Source: Liolophura sinensis | Taxonomy: Eukaryota; Mollusca; Polyplacophora; Chitonida; Chitonidae | Direction of reading: 5' to 3' | NCBI RefSeq assembly: GCF_032854445.1 | Contig: NC_088302.1 | Span: 19,525,338 to 19,589,337, forward strand | DNA length: 64,000 nt | Shown: one piece after another, positions 1 through 24,800 of the stretch | Position numbering within the stretch: the first letter of the stretch is position 1 | Layout: the number at the start of each line of letters is the position of its first letter | Notes under the pieces: generated by a model | The model's input: the letters and a program-made list of their open reading frames with translations, nothing else | The model's database searches: none | What the model was told of the DNA's origin: nothing | Position numbers and translations under genes: made by a program

Positions 1-1175
1 TACCCTGGGCGCACCTTTTTCTTAAATCAGCCAGTCAGTGATGCTAATGTGTTGTGTATAATGTATATATCTGAATAATTGGCTGGTATTTTTTGCTTTT
101 TTTTTTTTCGGAATGGGCAGGAGAAATGGAACAGGAGCAGACTTATTTCTGCGCTCAGTGATGATGCTCTGTCATAAATATCCACCTCTTCATACCAGTA
201 GTTCTATGCATGGCACAGTTTAGTTACAGTGTATTCTGTTCTTTGAATTCTACAGTATTTATAGTCTTGTGTTTGCTTTTGCTTCCTATGCTTTAAGCAC
301 CAAGTGTCACATTAAGCCTGGTTTTTGAAACTCAAAGGCTAGAAAAGTAGTACTCTTATAAAATGAATGGAAATTATGGTGGTTTTTCAAACAAGAGAAT
401 AGAGGCGCTTATTTTGGGCTGTGCAGGCGCTCCAGAGCAAAGCATATGGTGTTTTGTGCGCGTTAACTGTATATGTAGCAGCTTCATTACCGATATTTCC
501 CTAAACTTATGAGCACTGTAAAGCAAGATTACATATATAAGTCTATTGAACTCTCCTGGTAACATGTCATATCCGAAAAATTTTTGATAACACATAAAAG
601 ATATCTCTTGTTCGCAGTTGCATTCTGATTTATTTGAGTTGAATAAAGCAGTTCTGCAATATGAGTGGCTGATTTCAGATCTAACCATACGTTGATTTAA
701 AAAGTTTTTACTGGTGCGTGTTTCTAGACAATAACAAATTTTTGACTGTCACAAGTTTATTTTTATTCAAGGACTAAAATCAGTTTCCATAGCAAAAAGA
801 ATTTTTTTCTGAAAGATGAAAGACAATCAAAGAGAATGTGCTGTATTATGTATTGCCTGCAGTGTACATGGATGTTCTGCATTCAGTTTATTTCTAAGGT
901 AAATAACTGTGTCATCATAGAGCAAAAGGCCTTGTTCAACAGTTTATACCTTGCATCAAAACTCTTTTGTAGTTGCTGTCAGTTCATAAATATTTAATAT
1001 AACCGACAGAATCTATACCTGTTGAATCAGAATGATGAGTGTACACTTTCTAGCCCACTTAATTACAAATTTGCTGTTGTTTATATGAATTGTAAGCATT
1101 GCTGTTGTTGTAGATGTGGATTTAGAAAACGTTGTTGTTGTTATGGATTGTAAGCGTTGTTGTTGTTTGCTTCAG
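1..1175. other. Intronic sequence upstream of first visible NEDD4 exon
   Basis: This stretch lies upstream of the first recognisable NEDD4-like exon, whose start is a splice acceptor, so it should be intron of the same gene. I see no conserved coding exon in it. It is AT-rich, with a poly-T run near 100-108 and short GTTGTT-rich repeats near 1100-1165. The upstream exons, expected to encode the C2 domain and any further WW domains, must lie outside the window. Confidence 0.5.
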
Positions 1176-12951
<11,776 letters not shown>

Positions 12952-13614
12952 TGACAAGGGATGTCACTCAGAACTGGTCAACCCTCATTTGCAGGTCAAG
13001 TGGGGGCCCCACTAGACCCCTCTACAAACTGTACCAAACAGACAGTGTACACCTTGAGCTTGACACATCAACACCCAATGTTTGGGTGGTCCATAGAAGC
13101 CCATTTTACTATGATGAGATGGCAAGGTTCAATACCTTATTGTATCGATTCATTTTTACAGAATCAAAGCTGGTGTCTGGATTGGATTGTTAGGAAGTAT
13201 GTTTATGTCTGTCCCCCCCCCCCCCCCCAACTTCCTAATGTTCAAATTCCATGCTGATATCTACGATAACATATACAAATGTATGTATGTTTATACGTCT
13301 CTTAATTGACCAGCCTATTCTACATGGACATTGTATATCCATACAACCATCTTAATGTTCTCATGGTGTATTTATTTACTTTTATCCCAGAGAAAGATAT
13401 TTATAGAGCCCTGTTTGCAGTAAATATTGTGTTGTATGATTATTTTTCTTTTTTTTTTTTTTTTATGTGTAGAATTTTATTTTACAATTATAATTATAGT
13501 TGACCACAAGCAACTTATCGTAGATACATGACTGTATCATTCTGGGCTACATTTTAGAGACATTTTATTTTCACTCCGGCCATGTTTACAGCGCCCTTAG
13601 TAAGAAGTGTATGC

Positions 13615-13620
13615 AATAAA
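13615..13620 (+). terminator. Candidate proximal poly(A) signal of NEDD4
   Basis: AATAAA lies about 660 bp after the stop codon, followed by a T/G-containing stretch (TGCTCTCACTGACTTCTCTG). It may serve a short 3' UTR isoform. Confidence 0.3.
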
Positions 13621-14497
13621 TCCATATGCTTTAACCCTGCTCTCACTGACTTCTCTGTGAAGACATTTATTCAGAATTCATAGCCACCCCCTTTCTTCAA
13701 ACATAACGTTAAACAAAATTCAATGAAAGTATCAAGTATTAAATGATAACATATATATTAGTGCAGTCCACAATGTTTTTTTTTTTTCAGATACAGTTAT
13801 TAGTTTTAATATGGTGTGAAAGTGTAGTTTTCAAATGTATTTGAATTAACAAGGAAGTATGTGCTGTATGTTCCCAGAAACCTGATCTTGGTCATTTCAG
13901 TGGAAACTACAGCTTTAAACAGAAGTAAAATAAATGAATAAACAGTAGTCATGGCAACTATAAAGGTTTAACGAGCCACTGCCAGTTTTTAAGAATCTTG
14001 TTTCTGTCATCAAAGCTTTGGCAACTGTCCAGTGGAGTGGGCCCTGTGTGGATCTAAATCTTACCTTTTTATGCTGCTTCAGATATCGCTAAATCAGAGA
14101 CAAAATCAAATCCACGGCTTAATTGACAGTCCTACAGGCAACTTTTTGACTGCTTTTGTTGGCAGTTCCTACGTATGGTTGCAGTAGCATACTGGTACAA
14201 ATTTCTCAGCATGAAGGACTTACTAAATCTACTGTTCAACATTTTAGAATTGTTGCAATTAAACCATTACAATAGTAAGAGGATGATTTGCTTTGTTGGC
14301 GTTTTGAACAGCTATATAAATGTTAATTAGTATTTTAGATCCAGGGCGCAATAATAGTATTACATTATTGTCACATTCCAAGATATCAAGAGTTTTGAAT
14401 AATGGCGAACTTTTTATGTGTGGCCTTTGTTGCAAGCTCATGGAAGTATCATTTTGATTAAAATGAAGTCATGGGAATAGCCACTGATTTTTGAGTA

Positions 14498-14681
14498 TAT
14501 TTGACCTAAAATTTTGCACATCAATTAAGTTACTCATTTTGCCTGATTCCAGTCCAGTTGATATTTGACAGACGTTTTGAGGTTTGTTTGATAGGTAGCA
14601 TTAAGCTTCGGCACTAAAATAATACTTTATATGCTCCCGAAAAATGTACTTTTTGGGCGGACAAGTTTTTTTAGATAAATA
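14498..14681 (+). mobile_element. TIR element family A, decayed copy in NEDD4 3' UTR
   Basis: TTTGACCTAAAATTTTGC, then CATTTTGCCTGATTCC, GACGTTTTGAGGTTTGTTTG and ACTTTTTGGGCGGA are colinear with the copies at 36570-36784 (reverse) and 39802-40016. The left terminal repeat is clear and the right one is decayed. Confidence 0.75.
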
Positions 14682-16191
14682 CAGTAATTCTGTGATTCAT
14701 TTGTCAAGTAAATAGAGATTGGTGAACATCTTGTGTACCGATATGTAAAGTATATGTATGCAAATCAGACCATGTACCCAGTGATAGAGGAGCGTGGTAC
14801 CTTGACCAGCATTTAAAACAACTTGGACAATCCAGAGTAAGGATGAATGACTAAGGGCTTTTTCCACAAGAGAGAAATCAGATGTTTAATTCTGATGTGT
14901 AAGGAATTCATGTAGTCCATGACCCCATGGTGTCAAATCATGATTTGTCTTTGTCTATCATTTGTCAGCTATCCTCAGTGTCAACTTTGGTTCAGAAAAG
15001 GAAGACTTTTCAAAGTGCAAATGTTGTGTGGATTGACATAAAAACAAGACGCACTTCAGCTTGATGGATAATTGAAAAAGTACAAATTTTGGTATGATTC
15101 AGAAACAGTTTACAGGAAGAGATTGACATGATGTGTATTGGAGTGTTTGCTTAAACAAGGTGAATACCATTGAAAGATGGGATAGGAAAGACAATGCTGT
15201 TGTAAACTTCATAAATCATTGTTAATTTTTTAAACATAATGCTGTTAATAGGCATGCTGGCTGGAATTCCCATTTTACCCCTCTCTGTGATGCACATTAT
15301 GTAACCCTCGCACAAAAAGAGTCAAAATGTGATTGATAGGTCAGGTTCAAACAACCTTCAAACAAAGTCACTTGTCATTTTATAGGCGTCTCATGTAGAT
15401 GATTTGAACATTTTATTATCAGTGTCTGTGTTGTTTTTGTTAAATACAATTTGAAAGCTGTGTGATATTTCGGGCATTATTGTCATTGTACAAATGTTTT
15501 AATGAGTGTGCCAGTCTATCTCCTCCCCCACCCCCTCCCACCATACATGCCGTCTTAGGCAGTATCTGACAATGCATTACTTGTAGGTTATCCAAAGATG
15601 TCCATCCATATCCATGCATATTAAGAGAGGGGAGCTGTCTGTAAAAAGGCACTATTTTGTACATTTGCTGATCGTGCTAGTTCACACAGGTAAAGGTAAC
15701 CAACAAGACAAATAAGTTCAGGTACAAGCTTAGTAACGATTTACTAAATCTTCAGCTTGATGCTTTAAAATCATGGTCATGTCTATGTTTTTATTTGTCT
15801 TGTTTTTTTCTCAAATTGAACACGTTCCAGTGTTGCCCAGTCACCCTTCTTTTTTCAGTACTGCGTGTCTTTGATAACGGTGTTTGCTTTCCGTGTTGTA
15901 AGTAGATGAATAGCATTGTACAGATGATATAAAAATTGTGTAAATTGTATATATACATACATGTAAATGTAAATTAGTCTCTGTTGTAAATTTATGTATT
16001 TAGTTAGTTTATTTTTGTTTTTTTTTTAATTTTTTGTCTTTTTGGTCCAATTAGAATTGTGAATCATATTGTTAATTGTTGGTCTTCCATTTGTTTCTGT
16101 TACACTCTGGTGACCTTGTGATGTTTGCTTTACTTCCTTGTGATATACATGTGGGTCTCCTCTACCCACCCCTATTTCCAAGCAATGTATG

Positions 16192-16197
16192 AATAAA
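16192..16197 (+). terminator. Candidate mid poly(A) signal of NEDD4
   Basis: AATAAA within GTATGAATAAATTAG is followed within 60 bp by GTGTTCTTG and a second AATAAA. It is a plausible 3' end about 3.2 kb after the stop. Confidence 0.35.
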
Positions 16198-16720
16198 TTA
16201 GTCGATCTTCTGAAGTATGCGTGATGCCCGTGTTCTTGTTATCACAAATAAATGCATGTAATTTCACATTGCAAGGCGTGAGTGATTTGTAGCCTATGGT
16301 TATTCTAGCTTACATACATGATGATGTGCACTAGTTTATAATACAATCTGTGTAAGATATTCACTCTGCTTGAATATTTGCTTCAGAATGCTATTTATTA
16401 TGTTGAGAGTACTGTCTGATTGCCAAACTTTTAATTATTAAGTGTGTGTAACAACGGATCAGATGTTTTTGACTCTAATTAGACTCTGTAAGCCTGTATC
16501 TGTACCGGTACTGTACCAACGTTATAGCGCCAACGTGACAGCCGCTGGCATTTTATGTTTGCATACCAATAATTCTTAATTGTATTTAACCTTGGATGTT
16601 TTTCGATGTTTGAGAGATGTTTCTACCTGCATGTTCCTCAGATTATGTGCAAATTGAATGAGGTAAAACCTGAATCTGGAATGTTTGTAGTCATTGATGA
16701 GGACTGAACATCAGTTCCTC

Positions 16721-16774
16721 TTCCTCGTCATCATATGGCTGAAAAATTGTTCAGTGCGATGTAAAACCCCAAAC
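16721..16774 (+). mobile_element. SINE-2 3'-end fragment
   Basis: TTCCTCGTCATCATATGGCT, then GAAAAATTGTTCAGTGCGAT and GTAAAACCCCAAAC match the 3' end of the SINE-2 copy at 61596-61911. Confidence 0.65.
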
Positions 16775-17186
16775 ATATATGAACATCAATACAACTTACT
16801 CAAAACAATACAGCTTATTCAATACAATACGGCTTATTGAATTGATCTGATTTGGTAAGCAGAAGCACTAGTACATTTAAGAAGTGTAATTTGGATATTT
16901 ATGTTGTAGTATAAATGTGTTATCCTCATTTCTTATAAACTGAAGTGTAATCTGACGTTCACATCCACATATTCAGAGTTTAAAAAAAAATTTATTATTT
17001 TTTTTTTTTTATCTGGTTGTTTTATCATTTGCTCAGTGGTTTTGCCATGTTTTGTGTTACAAGTGCTAAATGTTTAAGCAATACAGTTATATGTATACTG
17101 GAGCTACAGTCATTCATAAGAACACTAAAGTGATGTTTTCTCAACCAGTTATTGGCCAGCCAAATAGGCCAATCAGATGTGTAGAG

Positions 17187-17335
17187 ATGTATCAGTTGAT
17201 ATGCTAAATCGTCATGAATAACTGAAAATGCTGGTTGATTTTGGTGATGTATTTGGTTGATTGAGATGTATCAGTTGATACCTTTTTAAATTGTCGTGAA
17301 CAGCTCAAAATACTGGTTGATTTTGGTGTCAAAAC
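17187..17335. repeat. Two-copy tandem duplication, about 76 bp
   Basis: AGATGTATCAGTTGATA, then AAAT(C/T)GTC(A/G)TGAA and CTGGTTGATTTTGGTG occur twice in direct order about 76 bp apart within the presumed NEDD4 3' UTR. Confidence 0.7.
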
Positions 17336-17808
17336 CTTTAGCTTATTCTTAAGATTTGCTCTTCAGGGTTAGTTTGAGACGTTTTTTTTGTGTGTTAGTG
17401 TGCCATTTTGAGACCTTTAACAATGTTTATATCATTATAGCTCAGGCTTTGACAGCACCAAAATCCACCAATAATCCTGGTGTATCTAGCATGTGTAGAT
17501 TCCCCAGATATCCGCATTGTACACTGGATAAAACTGGTACTGCGTTGTAGAGTGCTAAACATGTATGTTCATATTCATAGGTGTGCCTGTACGATGAAAT
17601 ACGTTTGTCACTGTATCCACAAATTATTCATGATCGTTTTTGTTTTTTTTTTTATATCCTTACCTGATCAAAGTTTTATCTACTGCACTTTCAAAATGGT
17701 TTTTTCCCTTATCAACAATACCCATTTAATCTATTATTAAATGTTACCATTTTTATGCAAATAACTGCCCTGGCTGTATGGGCAGAATATTTTGTACATT
17801 GATGTGGA

Positions 17809-17814
17809 AATAAA
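17809..17814 (+). terminator. Candidate distal poly(A) signal of NEDD4
   Basis: AATAAA in TGGAAATAAATTG is followed about 30 bp later by a GT-rich element (TTGGTGTGTTTC), the usual layout of an animal poly(A) site. It is the last good signal before the SINE-rich gap to the convergent GATAD2 gene. Confidence 0.45.
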
Positions 17815-17924
17815 TTGAACTAATGCTACTAAAATTGCTTGGTGTGTTTCTTCTAGTAGGCAGTTCTAGTATCTGTTTATACTATGGTTAATAATATTGT
17901 GTATGAATGAAATCTTACTTTACA

Positions 17925-18200
17925 GAGGGGGCTACTGTGGCCGGGGGTGGGGGGTGTTGGGTTAGCATGCCAGGGTGGCGCAATGTCCCAGGAAACTTCC
18001 ACCTATACAGTCTATGTGAGTTAAAGTCTAGCTCATGCTGGCTTCCTCTCTGGCTGTACGTGGGAAGGTCCGCAGCAACCGACGGATGGTGGTGGGTTTC
18101 CCCTGGGCTATTCCCGGTTTCCTCCCACCATAATGCTGGATGCCGTCATATAAGTGAAATATTCCTGAGTATGTCATAAAACACCAATGAAATAATTAAT
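17925..18200 (+). mobile_element. SINE-1, near full-length diverged copy
   Basis: GAGGGGGCTACTGTGGCCG starts a diverged tRNA-like head with a G-rich insertion. It is followed by AGCTCATGCTGGCTTCCTCT, CGTGGGAAGGTCCGC, CCATAATGCTGGATGCCG, ATATTCCTGAGTATG and AAAACACCAATG. Confidence 0.85.
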
Positions 18201-19024
18201 TACTTTATAGAGTGTTTATTTTCTTGTAGTTTAACCTGAAAGACCAGCCCTACTGTACTGTATGGTGCAGCCTCAGTGGAAGGTGATGCCATAGACACCA
18301 TACACAATGTGGGCCTATTAACTATTAACCTGTCAGTGCATGTGTGTACCAATGCTGAGCTGACCAGGGCATTTTGTTTGTCTGTTACCATATCCTGAGT
18401 GTCATGTCAAGAAGTACCAAGAATGACAAATGTCAATGTGACATAAAAATGTCGGACAAACTGCCAATGTTGATCATTGCTTAATATCCATGTCAAGGAG
18501 ACAAATTTGCTGAAGATCAGCCCATTGCATATAGTTTAGCAGAGATGATGCAGGTAAGGTTAGCTGTTATTTCTTGCCCATTTTGTTGGTATTTAGCATG
18601 GTTTTCAACTTAGGTCCTATTGTGACTTTGTTGTTTAAACCCATACTTAAGTATGGTAATATCAATGTAATGGGTGGAAAAAAAAAAAAGAGGTGGGAAA
18701 AAAAAATTAAAAGTATTTTTCCCTGATTTTAACATTACTCTAATAATGTTGTTCCTCTTAAAATCCCTACCTTTTTCATTAGCCAGAATAAATGACAAAG
18801 AATTAACTATTGACCAACCCTATTATTTCTGATAGTGTTGGGTTACGCCCAATTAAGAATTTTTTAATAATGGCCATACTATCTTTCCCACATGACCTTT
18901 TCATATTCATAAAAGGTAAGTGGTCTTCGACGAATGTTAGTCTATGCGAGGGGAAGTCATCAACTGCCCGTCTCACCTGATGTGACCTAGCACTTGAAAG
19001 ACAAGCGCCAACCACTTGGCCATG
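18201..19024. other. Gap between convergent NEDD4 and GATAD2 genes
   Basis: No exon, RNA gene or strong repeat structure is recognised between the two SINE-1 copies. There is an A-rich block near 18675-18715. Confidence 0.4.
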
Positions 19025-19226
19025 AGGGGCCTCTGTGGCCGAGGGAATTAGCACGCAAGCGTGGCGCAATGACCAAGGAGCCTTTCACCAATGTGGTCGC
19101 TGTAAGTTTAAGTCCAGCTCATGCTGGCTTCCTCTCTGGCCACAAGTGGGAAGGAGTGCCAGGAACATGCAGATGGTCGTGGGTTCCCCCACCCCACAAG
19201 GCTCTGCCCGGTTTCCTCCCACTCTC
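19025..19226 (+). mobile_element. SINE-1 copy lacking its 3' tail
   Basis: The head GAGGGGCCTCTGTGGCCG with GGAATTAGCACGC is followed by CAATGACCAAGGAGCC, AGTTTAAGTCCAGCTCATGC and GGGAAGGAGTGCC. It ends after GCTCTGCCCGGTTTCCTCCC, so the ATTCTTGAGTACGG end and the AAAT tail are missing. Confidence 0.85.
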
Positions 19227-19624
19227 CTCACATCACAAGCTTGTCGTCTATAGTCACAAGACTTGACATACAGTTCATGTAAACCCCATGCAACGTTTAT
19301 TTGTTTCAAAAGCATAGGACACATGAAAACTAGTCTAATTACACGCAAATCTCGTCCTGAATAGAGATGTCATCTTGCATGAATGAATGTTAAAAAAGTG
19401 AAACTTGTTTTCCATCAGTGGTCTGAATTTGTCAGAAATGACGTCATTGACAAACGGACTGGCAATGCAGGAGCAGCTTAGCGTTCCCAATTCGGGTTCT
19501 TCCTCACTCGCTGATGTTAATCAGTGTACCGGAAGAATATTTCACTTATACAGACCGCAGTTTACTTCTAAAAACGCACATTTTCAACAAGAGAGTGAAG
19601 AGAGGTAATTCAGTGTGGCCCTAC

Positions 19625-19746
19625 CAATAAGCTTGTTGACAGCAAGTTACCGAACTGTAAATCTTTGATATCACATACTAAATAATCAATAAGCTTGTAG
19701 ACAGCAAGTTACCGAACTGTAAAGCTTTAATATCACATACTAAAGC
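19625..19746. repeat. Two-copy tandem repeat, 62 bp
   Basis: CAATAAGCTTGTTGACAGCA, then GTTACCGAACTGTAAA and ATATCACATACTAAA occur twice with a 62-bp period and few mismatches. Confidence 0.85.
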
Positions 19747-20589
19747 AACCGTAACACTACAACTATGATGTACATGTATCAACACACGATTTGAAATCTT
19801 TTTATCTCCTAATTTCAGTACTGGTAATGAGTATTTCTGAATGAATCGCCTCACATGCATGGAACAGTAAAATAAAAGTTTTCAGTGTGCTGGCTTCCAA
19901 TACCACCCAGCAGTAGTGTTCAGCGGACTCAACGGCGACCACTACCTTCACACAAATTATTCATTGCACATTAATAGAATACCATGTAACATTAAAAAGA
20001 ATATGGCTTGGTAACTTCATGTCTCAGATGGGAGTGGTAGACCCTTCAAGTCAAAGAGTTCAGCTTGCCCAAGCCTCAGCTTTTAGGAGACTGGATGTAT
20101 TACAAAGCGAAAAACAAACTGGTTTTTAATTCCTGGAGATTACATGAATGATGTAAATTATTACAACTGTATATCTTACCAGGTGCTAATCCAGGTGTTG
20201 GAAGGATAGCATTTTTGGATTCCAAAAGGCACTCTAGGAGGCTGAATTGGTTAAATTAAGTCAACTCTTTCAGTGAAAATTACCAAGGGTATCGGCTAAA
20301 CGCTCCCTGCTACTAACCATATATTAGTCCATCTCTAAGGAGATCTTAACAGTGAATCAGTGTTACAGTGAATTTTAAAATAACATACTGAGTACATCGA
20401 GATGGGCTAAACATATATTCACAACTGTCGTAAAAAGATTCCATATTTCAGAGAGTGCAAGCTGGGACAGAGGGATATGAAGGTCAGACAGGGGTATATG
20501 AAGCTATCTACCCATCTTAATCCCATGTACAACAAACATGTATAAAAAGAAACAAAGAGAAGAACACATCAGCTTCAAGCAGCATCTGC
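19747..20589. other. Unassigned gap downstream of GATAD2
   Basis: I see no coding similarity or distinct repeat here. It separates the SINE cluster from the presumed GATAD2 3' end. Confidence 0.35.
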
Positions 20590-20595
20590 TTTATT
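20590..20595 (-). terminator. Candidate poly(A) signal of GATAD2
   Basis: TTTATT on the plus strand (AATAAA on the gene strand) lies about 1.3 kb after the GATAD2 stop codon. It would give a 3' UTR of ordinary length. Confidence 0.45.
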
Positions 20596-21882
20596 TAGCG
20601 CACAGAAAAATGTCATAAATAATGTGGTGCTAATAGCTTTATAAAGCTATGTACAGGCATACATGTATTTCTCTAAAGCATCTAACAAATATTTCTACAG
20701 GTATACATGGCCTAGATGTAGGCATGTGTGCACAGAGAAGTTTTAACGTAACCATATGAGGTCTTTATATAAATAAGGGTGAACCAGAGATTTGACTAGG
20801 TGATGACTGGCATAAGCAAGGGATGTGATGGGTTAGCAAACCAAATGAGCTGCAGTTAACATAGCTTAAACATAATCATGTACATGTAACAGGTACTGAT
20901 GACTGACAACACTGTTTCCTGAGCACCATGGATAAGTTACCCTTTGTCACCACTGTACAGTTATAATTAACAACTCACACGAATAACGTTTTACACCAAG
21001 TTTTCCTGGATGTTGTATTTCTGGGACAAGTGAAATATTTTTTCTGGGACAAATCTGTAATATTTAATGTATTTGATCATGCAGATCAAAAAAAAAGATA
21101 AACTTTGGATACAAGTATATAGGTGTGTGTGTATATACAATTACCAGTATCACCACTAACATTCAATCTACGCAAAATTTCAGGATAAGAGTGGCCATCC
21201 TGTAGCCTGTTGTTTGAAATAAATTACCCAAAACTGGATCCTGCCAGACACACATCAGAATTCTTTGTCAAAGCTAAGTACTGTTATTAATATTCATGGA
21301 ATATTTCATTTGAGAAACTGTTTCCATAATTCCAGCTTTGGGATAGAGTTTTGAGGGTACGCCCCTGAGCCTTTCATATATGTGCAAGAGGTATTGTATA
21401 CAATTTACTTCAGATTTGATTCTGAACAAATAAAATTAAAAGGTGTCAAAAAAATTCAACCGCAAACTAACGTTCACAGTGACTAGTCATGGCGATAGAA
21501 ATTTGTACAAATTGATTCTGTAGTACATTTCAAACATGAATTTAACCACACAACTCCTGTATGGATTGTACACATAGTGTAGCAGGTGGCAGTCCGCAAT
21601 GATAACACATGTACCCCAGGCCGAAGAGTACGCCTTGTTTTATTACAATATCCAAAGCACATACTTTGAAGAGATGAGATGTCATCGTGTCAATGACGAA
21701 AGATGATCATATATCAGGGCATAAATTACTGATGTTCACAAACAAGATCAATCACACATTGAACTTGCCTCCATGATTGATACTTTGGTCAGCAAACACC
21801 ACACAGAACTTCCTCCAGTCTAACACTCCATAAACACTTTTCTGAATTTCAATAACTGACACGGAAAGACAAATTAATACTC
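20590..21882 (-). other. GATAD2: Putative GATAD2 3' UTR
   Basis: This is non-coding sequence from the stop codon to the first strong poly(A) signal on the gene strand. It contains a GT-rich stretch near 21120-21135 and no recognised element. Confidence 0.45.
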
Positions 21883-24800
21883 TCAGGATTTCCAGCCTAT
21901 ATTGCTTTGTGCCAGTGACCTAGGTGGAATCATGTCCAGTAAGTACTGGCGCTGAAGGTCCGAGTGTTTGAACGGTATCTGGTAGTGGAATGGACTGCGG
22001 GGATTAAAGGGGGGAATCCCCATGGGCTGGCTAGCGCGCAGGTGGGCTTGATGAGCTTGGTGGGCTTGGTGGGCCTGCAAAAAGTTTTGGTGGTGGCGCA
22101 GCTGCTCGGCTGCAGCTGCTGCGACATGCGCCGAGGACTTATACGAGGGGGCAGTCAGATTGACAGCAGTGGTAGCAGATGATGGGGTGGCAGGAGCAGT
22201 TGTCACTGTCCCTCCGCCCTGAGACTGCATGCGCTCAATCTCTTGCTCCTGCTGCAGGGCTTTCACAAAAGCACTTTTTAAGCGATTGGTGTGTTCCTGT
22301 TTCAAGGCCTTCTTTTGATTCGTTGTCACGCACATTTCACATATGACGTTCTTGGAGCCAGGTTTCTCACGCTTCCACACGGGAGTAAAGTCTGTGTCAC
22401 ACTGTATACAGGTGAAGGGAGTACAGACCAGCTTTTCATCCGGGCTCTTCTCGCCGCGCGCAATCAGGTCTGCATCTGTGATATAGTTCACCACTTCCTC
22501 CAACCCTACAAGCATAATGAATTCGTTACTCAGCAGACTGGGGATAAAGTTCATCTCAGGGGGTGGGGGTTTGGGTGGTGGGATCTGCAGCAGTGTTTTC
22601 TCCAGTTGTTTACGCAGGGCCAGCTTGGCTGCGGCCTGTCTTTGGGCAGGAGTTTGTGTCTCTTGCTGATGCTGTTGAGCCATCTGCTGAGAATGAACCT
22701 GAGCCTGCTGGTGTAGCTGACCCCGAAAGCCCGGCATAATGTTGGGTGGTGCAGCCCCAGGAGGTAGCCCACCCCGCAAGCCTGTGGGCTGCACCATGTG
22801 GCTGCCCATCCGTGGGGCCATGACCAGGGGTGGAGGACCCTGCATCTGACCACGCATGTGGTGTAACTGTTGGCCCCTCATCATGTGGGCCGAGGCTATA
22901 GGCTGGCTATTCTGGGGTTTACTGCTCATTCCACATTGGCCACCTCGAATCAGTGGAGGAGGTTGACCGGCGTGGGCCTTCATCGGAGCTGCCTTAGAAT
23001 TGGATGTAAAATTGCTGTGGTCCTGTAATTGTTGACTTGCTTGACTCTGGCGCATCTTTTTTAACAGCACAAGTTTTGCTTCTTCATTTCGCAGCTCAGA
23101 CTGCAGCTTTTTCACTAGCTTCACACGCACCTTTAATTCTTCGGGGCTTAATTCTGGTGTGATGCCATTCGAAATACCATTCATCCTGCTGTCATCGTCA
23201 GACGAATCGTCAGACAAAGTGATAATATCTGACGGAGCAGAAGACTTGGTGCTCAAATCCATCGGCAGGTCTGTGTTTATATTCTCCTTCTCACTGTCAT
23301 CAGACTTATTAGCTGAATCATCGTCGTCTAGTTTACCATTCACAGCAACAGTCTTGCTCACATCACTAGTTTTATCAGACCTTTCTCTTGCAGTATTTTC
23401 TACACCGTTAATTTCATCAGTCTTCATCTGACCTTCAGTGCTTCTCTTCTCTGTCACATCTGTAGTTGCAGATGTATCAGACGGTTCAGTTTCCATGGCT
23501 GTTTCTTCCTGCTTTCCTGATGATTCCTTCTCCTGCTTTGTGTTCTCAGCTTCTGCTCCAGTCACAGACTTGGAATCTTTCTTCTCCCTCGCCCCAGACT
23601 GTCCACTTGTTTTCCCACCCTCTGCTGCCGTCTCATCTGCTGTTGCAGTCTCATCCTCTGTGGGTGTCTCATCTGCCGTGGCCATTTCATCCTGCGTGGT
23701 CATCTCGTCCACTGTGGGTTTCTCATCTGCCGTGGCCATCTCATCCTGCGTGGTCATCTCATCCACTATGGGTGTCTCACCCTTTGCCTCAGCTGTCGAG
23801 GACTTCTCACCATCTCCTGCTTCAGTACTGCCAACCTCTTCTTCTCTCTTTGTTTTGATTCTGTAAAACAGAAAAAAAAAACAATGGTCAACCTGAAGTA
23901 CGCACTTCAAAAAGAGGTATCCGGTGTTTAAAAAAAAAAAACAATCATGTTACATAGCTCAAGAACACTGTACTTAATGTAAATTTATTATATTCACCAT
24001 ATTCTGAGAAAACATACAGGAATGTTAATTTGCCTTACTCTGAATGATGTCAAAAAAAAAAAAGAAACAAATAAACGGAAATGATGAGAAGCATATGGTT
24101 AGAACAGAAAATAAAATTCACGTGGTTTTAAGTAAGGCAGATCTAACAAATGAGACTCTACTCCTAAAGGCTTCCTCCCAAATACTTTTTTAACTGCTCA
24201 ATCTGTTGGTGTTCAGACATTTGTGGCAGCTGTCGTCAGCTTAAACCTGATAAAAAGCCAGTACACAGGTGCTTTTCCTGACAATACTCAGGATACAGAG
24301 ACCCTTTGGTATTGTAAAATTATTATGGGGTCATGCACATCTATTAGCATGCAACCCAAAGGTCAGCTCACATCTCAATTTCTGTTAATCTACCAATCCC
24401 ATAAAGAGCTGAGATACCTTTTCTCTGCTGGCTCTTCTGATATCTCTCCCTCATGTGGTCGCTTTTTGATCTCCTTAATTCTGGAAAACAAAACGTGCTT
24501 TAAGTGTTAAGGTGATATTTATGAATTTTTTGAAGTAATATTACAGAGCAATGCTCATATGTAGTAGAACAAACCACTGTACTTCCACAATTTGAACAGG
24601 ACCACAACTCAGCAATTTAACTTAGAGGGAAAAGTTTTCACCCCAATCCCAGTGCACGACCATAAACTTCCTTGAAACTCTTACCCTTCTTTTGAGCTTT
24701 CTTTATCCCCCTTCACATCACTACTTTCTTTTGTGTCCTTGGCCTCTTCAGTAGCATCAGTTTCCTCTTTGTCGCCACTCCTGTCTTCAATCTTGGTTGC

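Larger units (their letters stand above)
12952..17814 (+). other. NEDD4: Putative NEDD4 3' UTR
   Basis: After the TGA ending at 12951 there is no further coding similarity on this strand for about 4.9 kb. The stretch holds a C16 tract near 13208-13223, a TIR-A element (14498-14681), a SINE-2 tail fragment and candidate poly(A) signals at 13615, 16192 and 17809. The true 3' end cannot be fixed from sequence alone. Confidence 0.5.
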
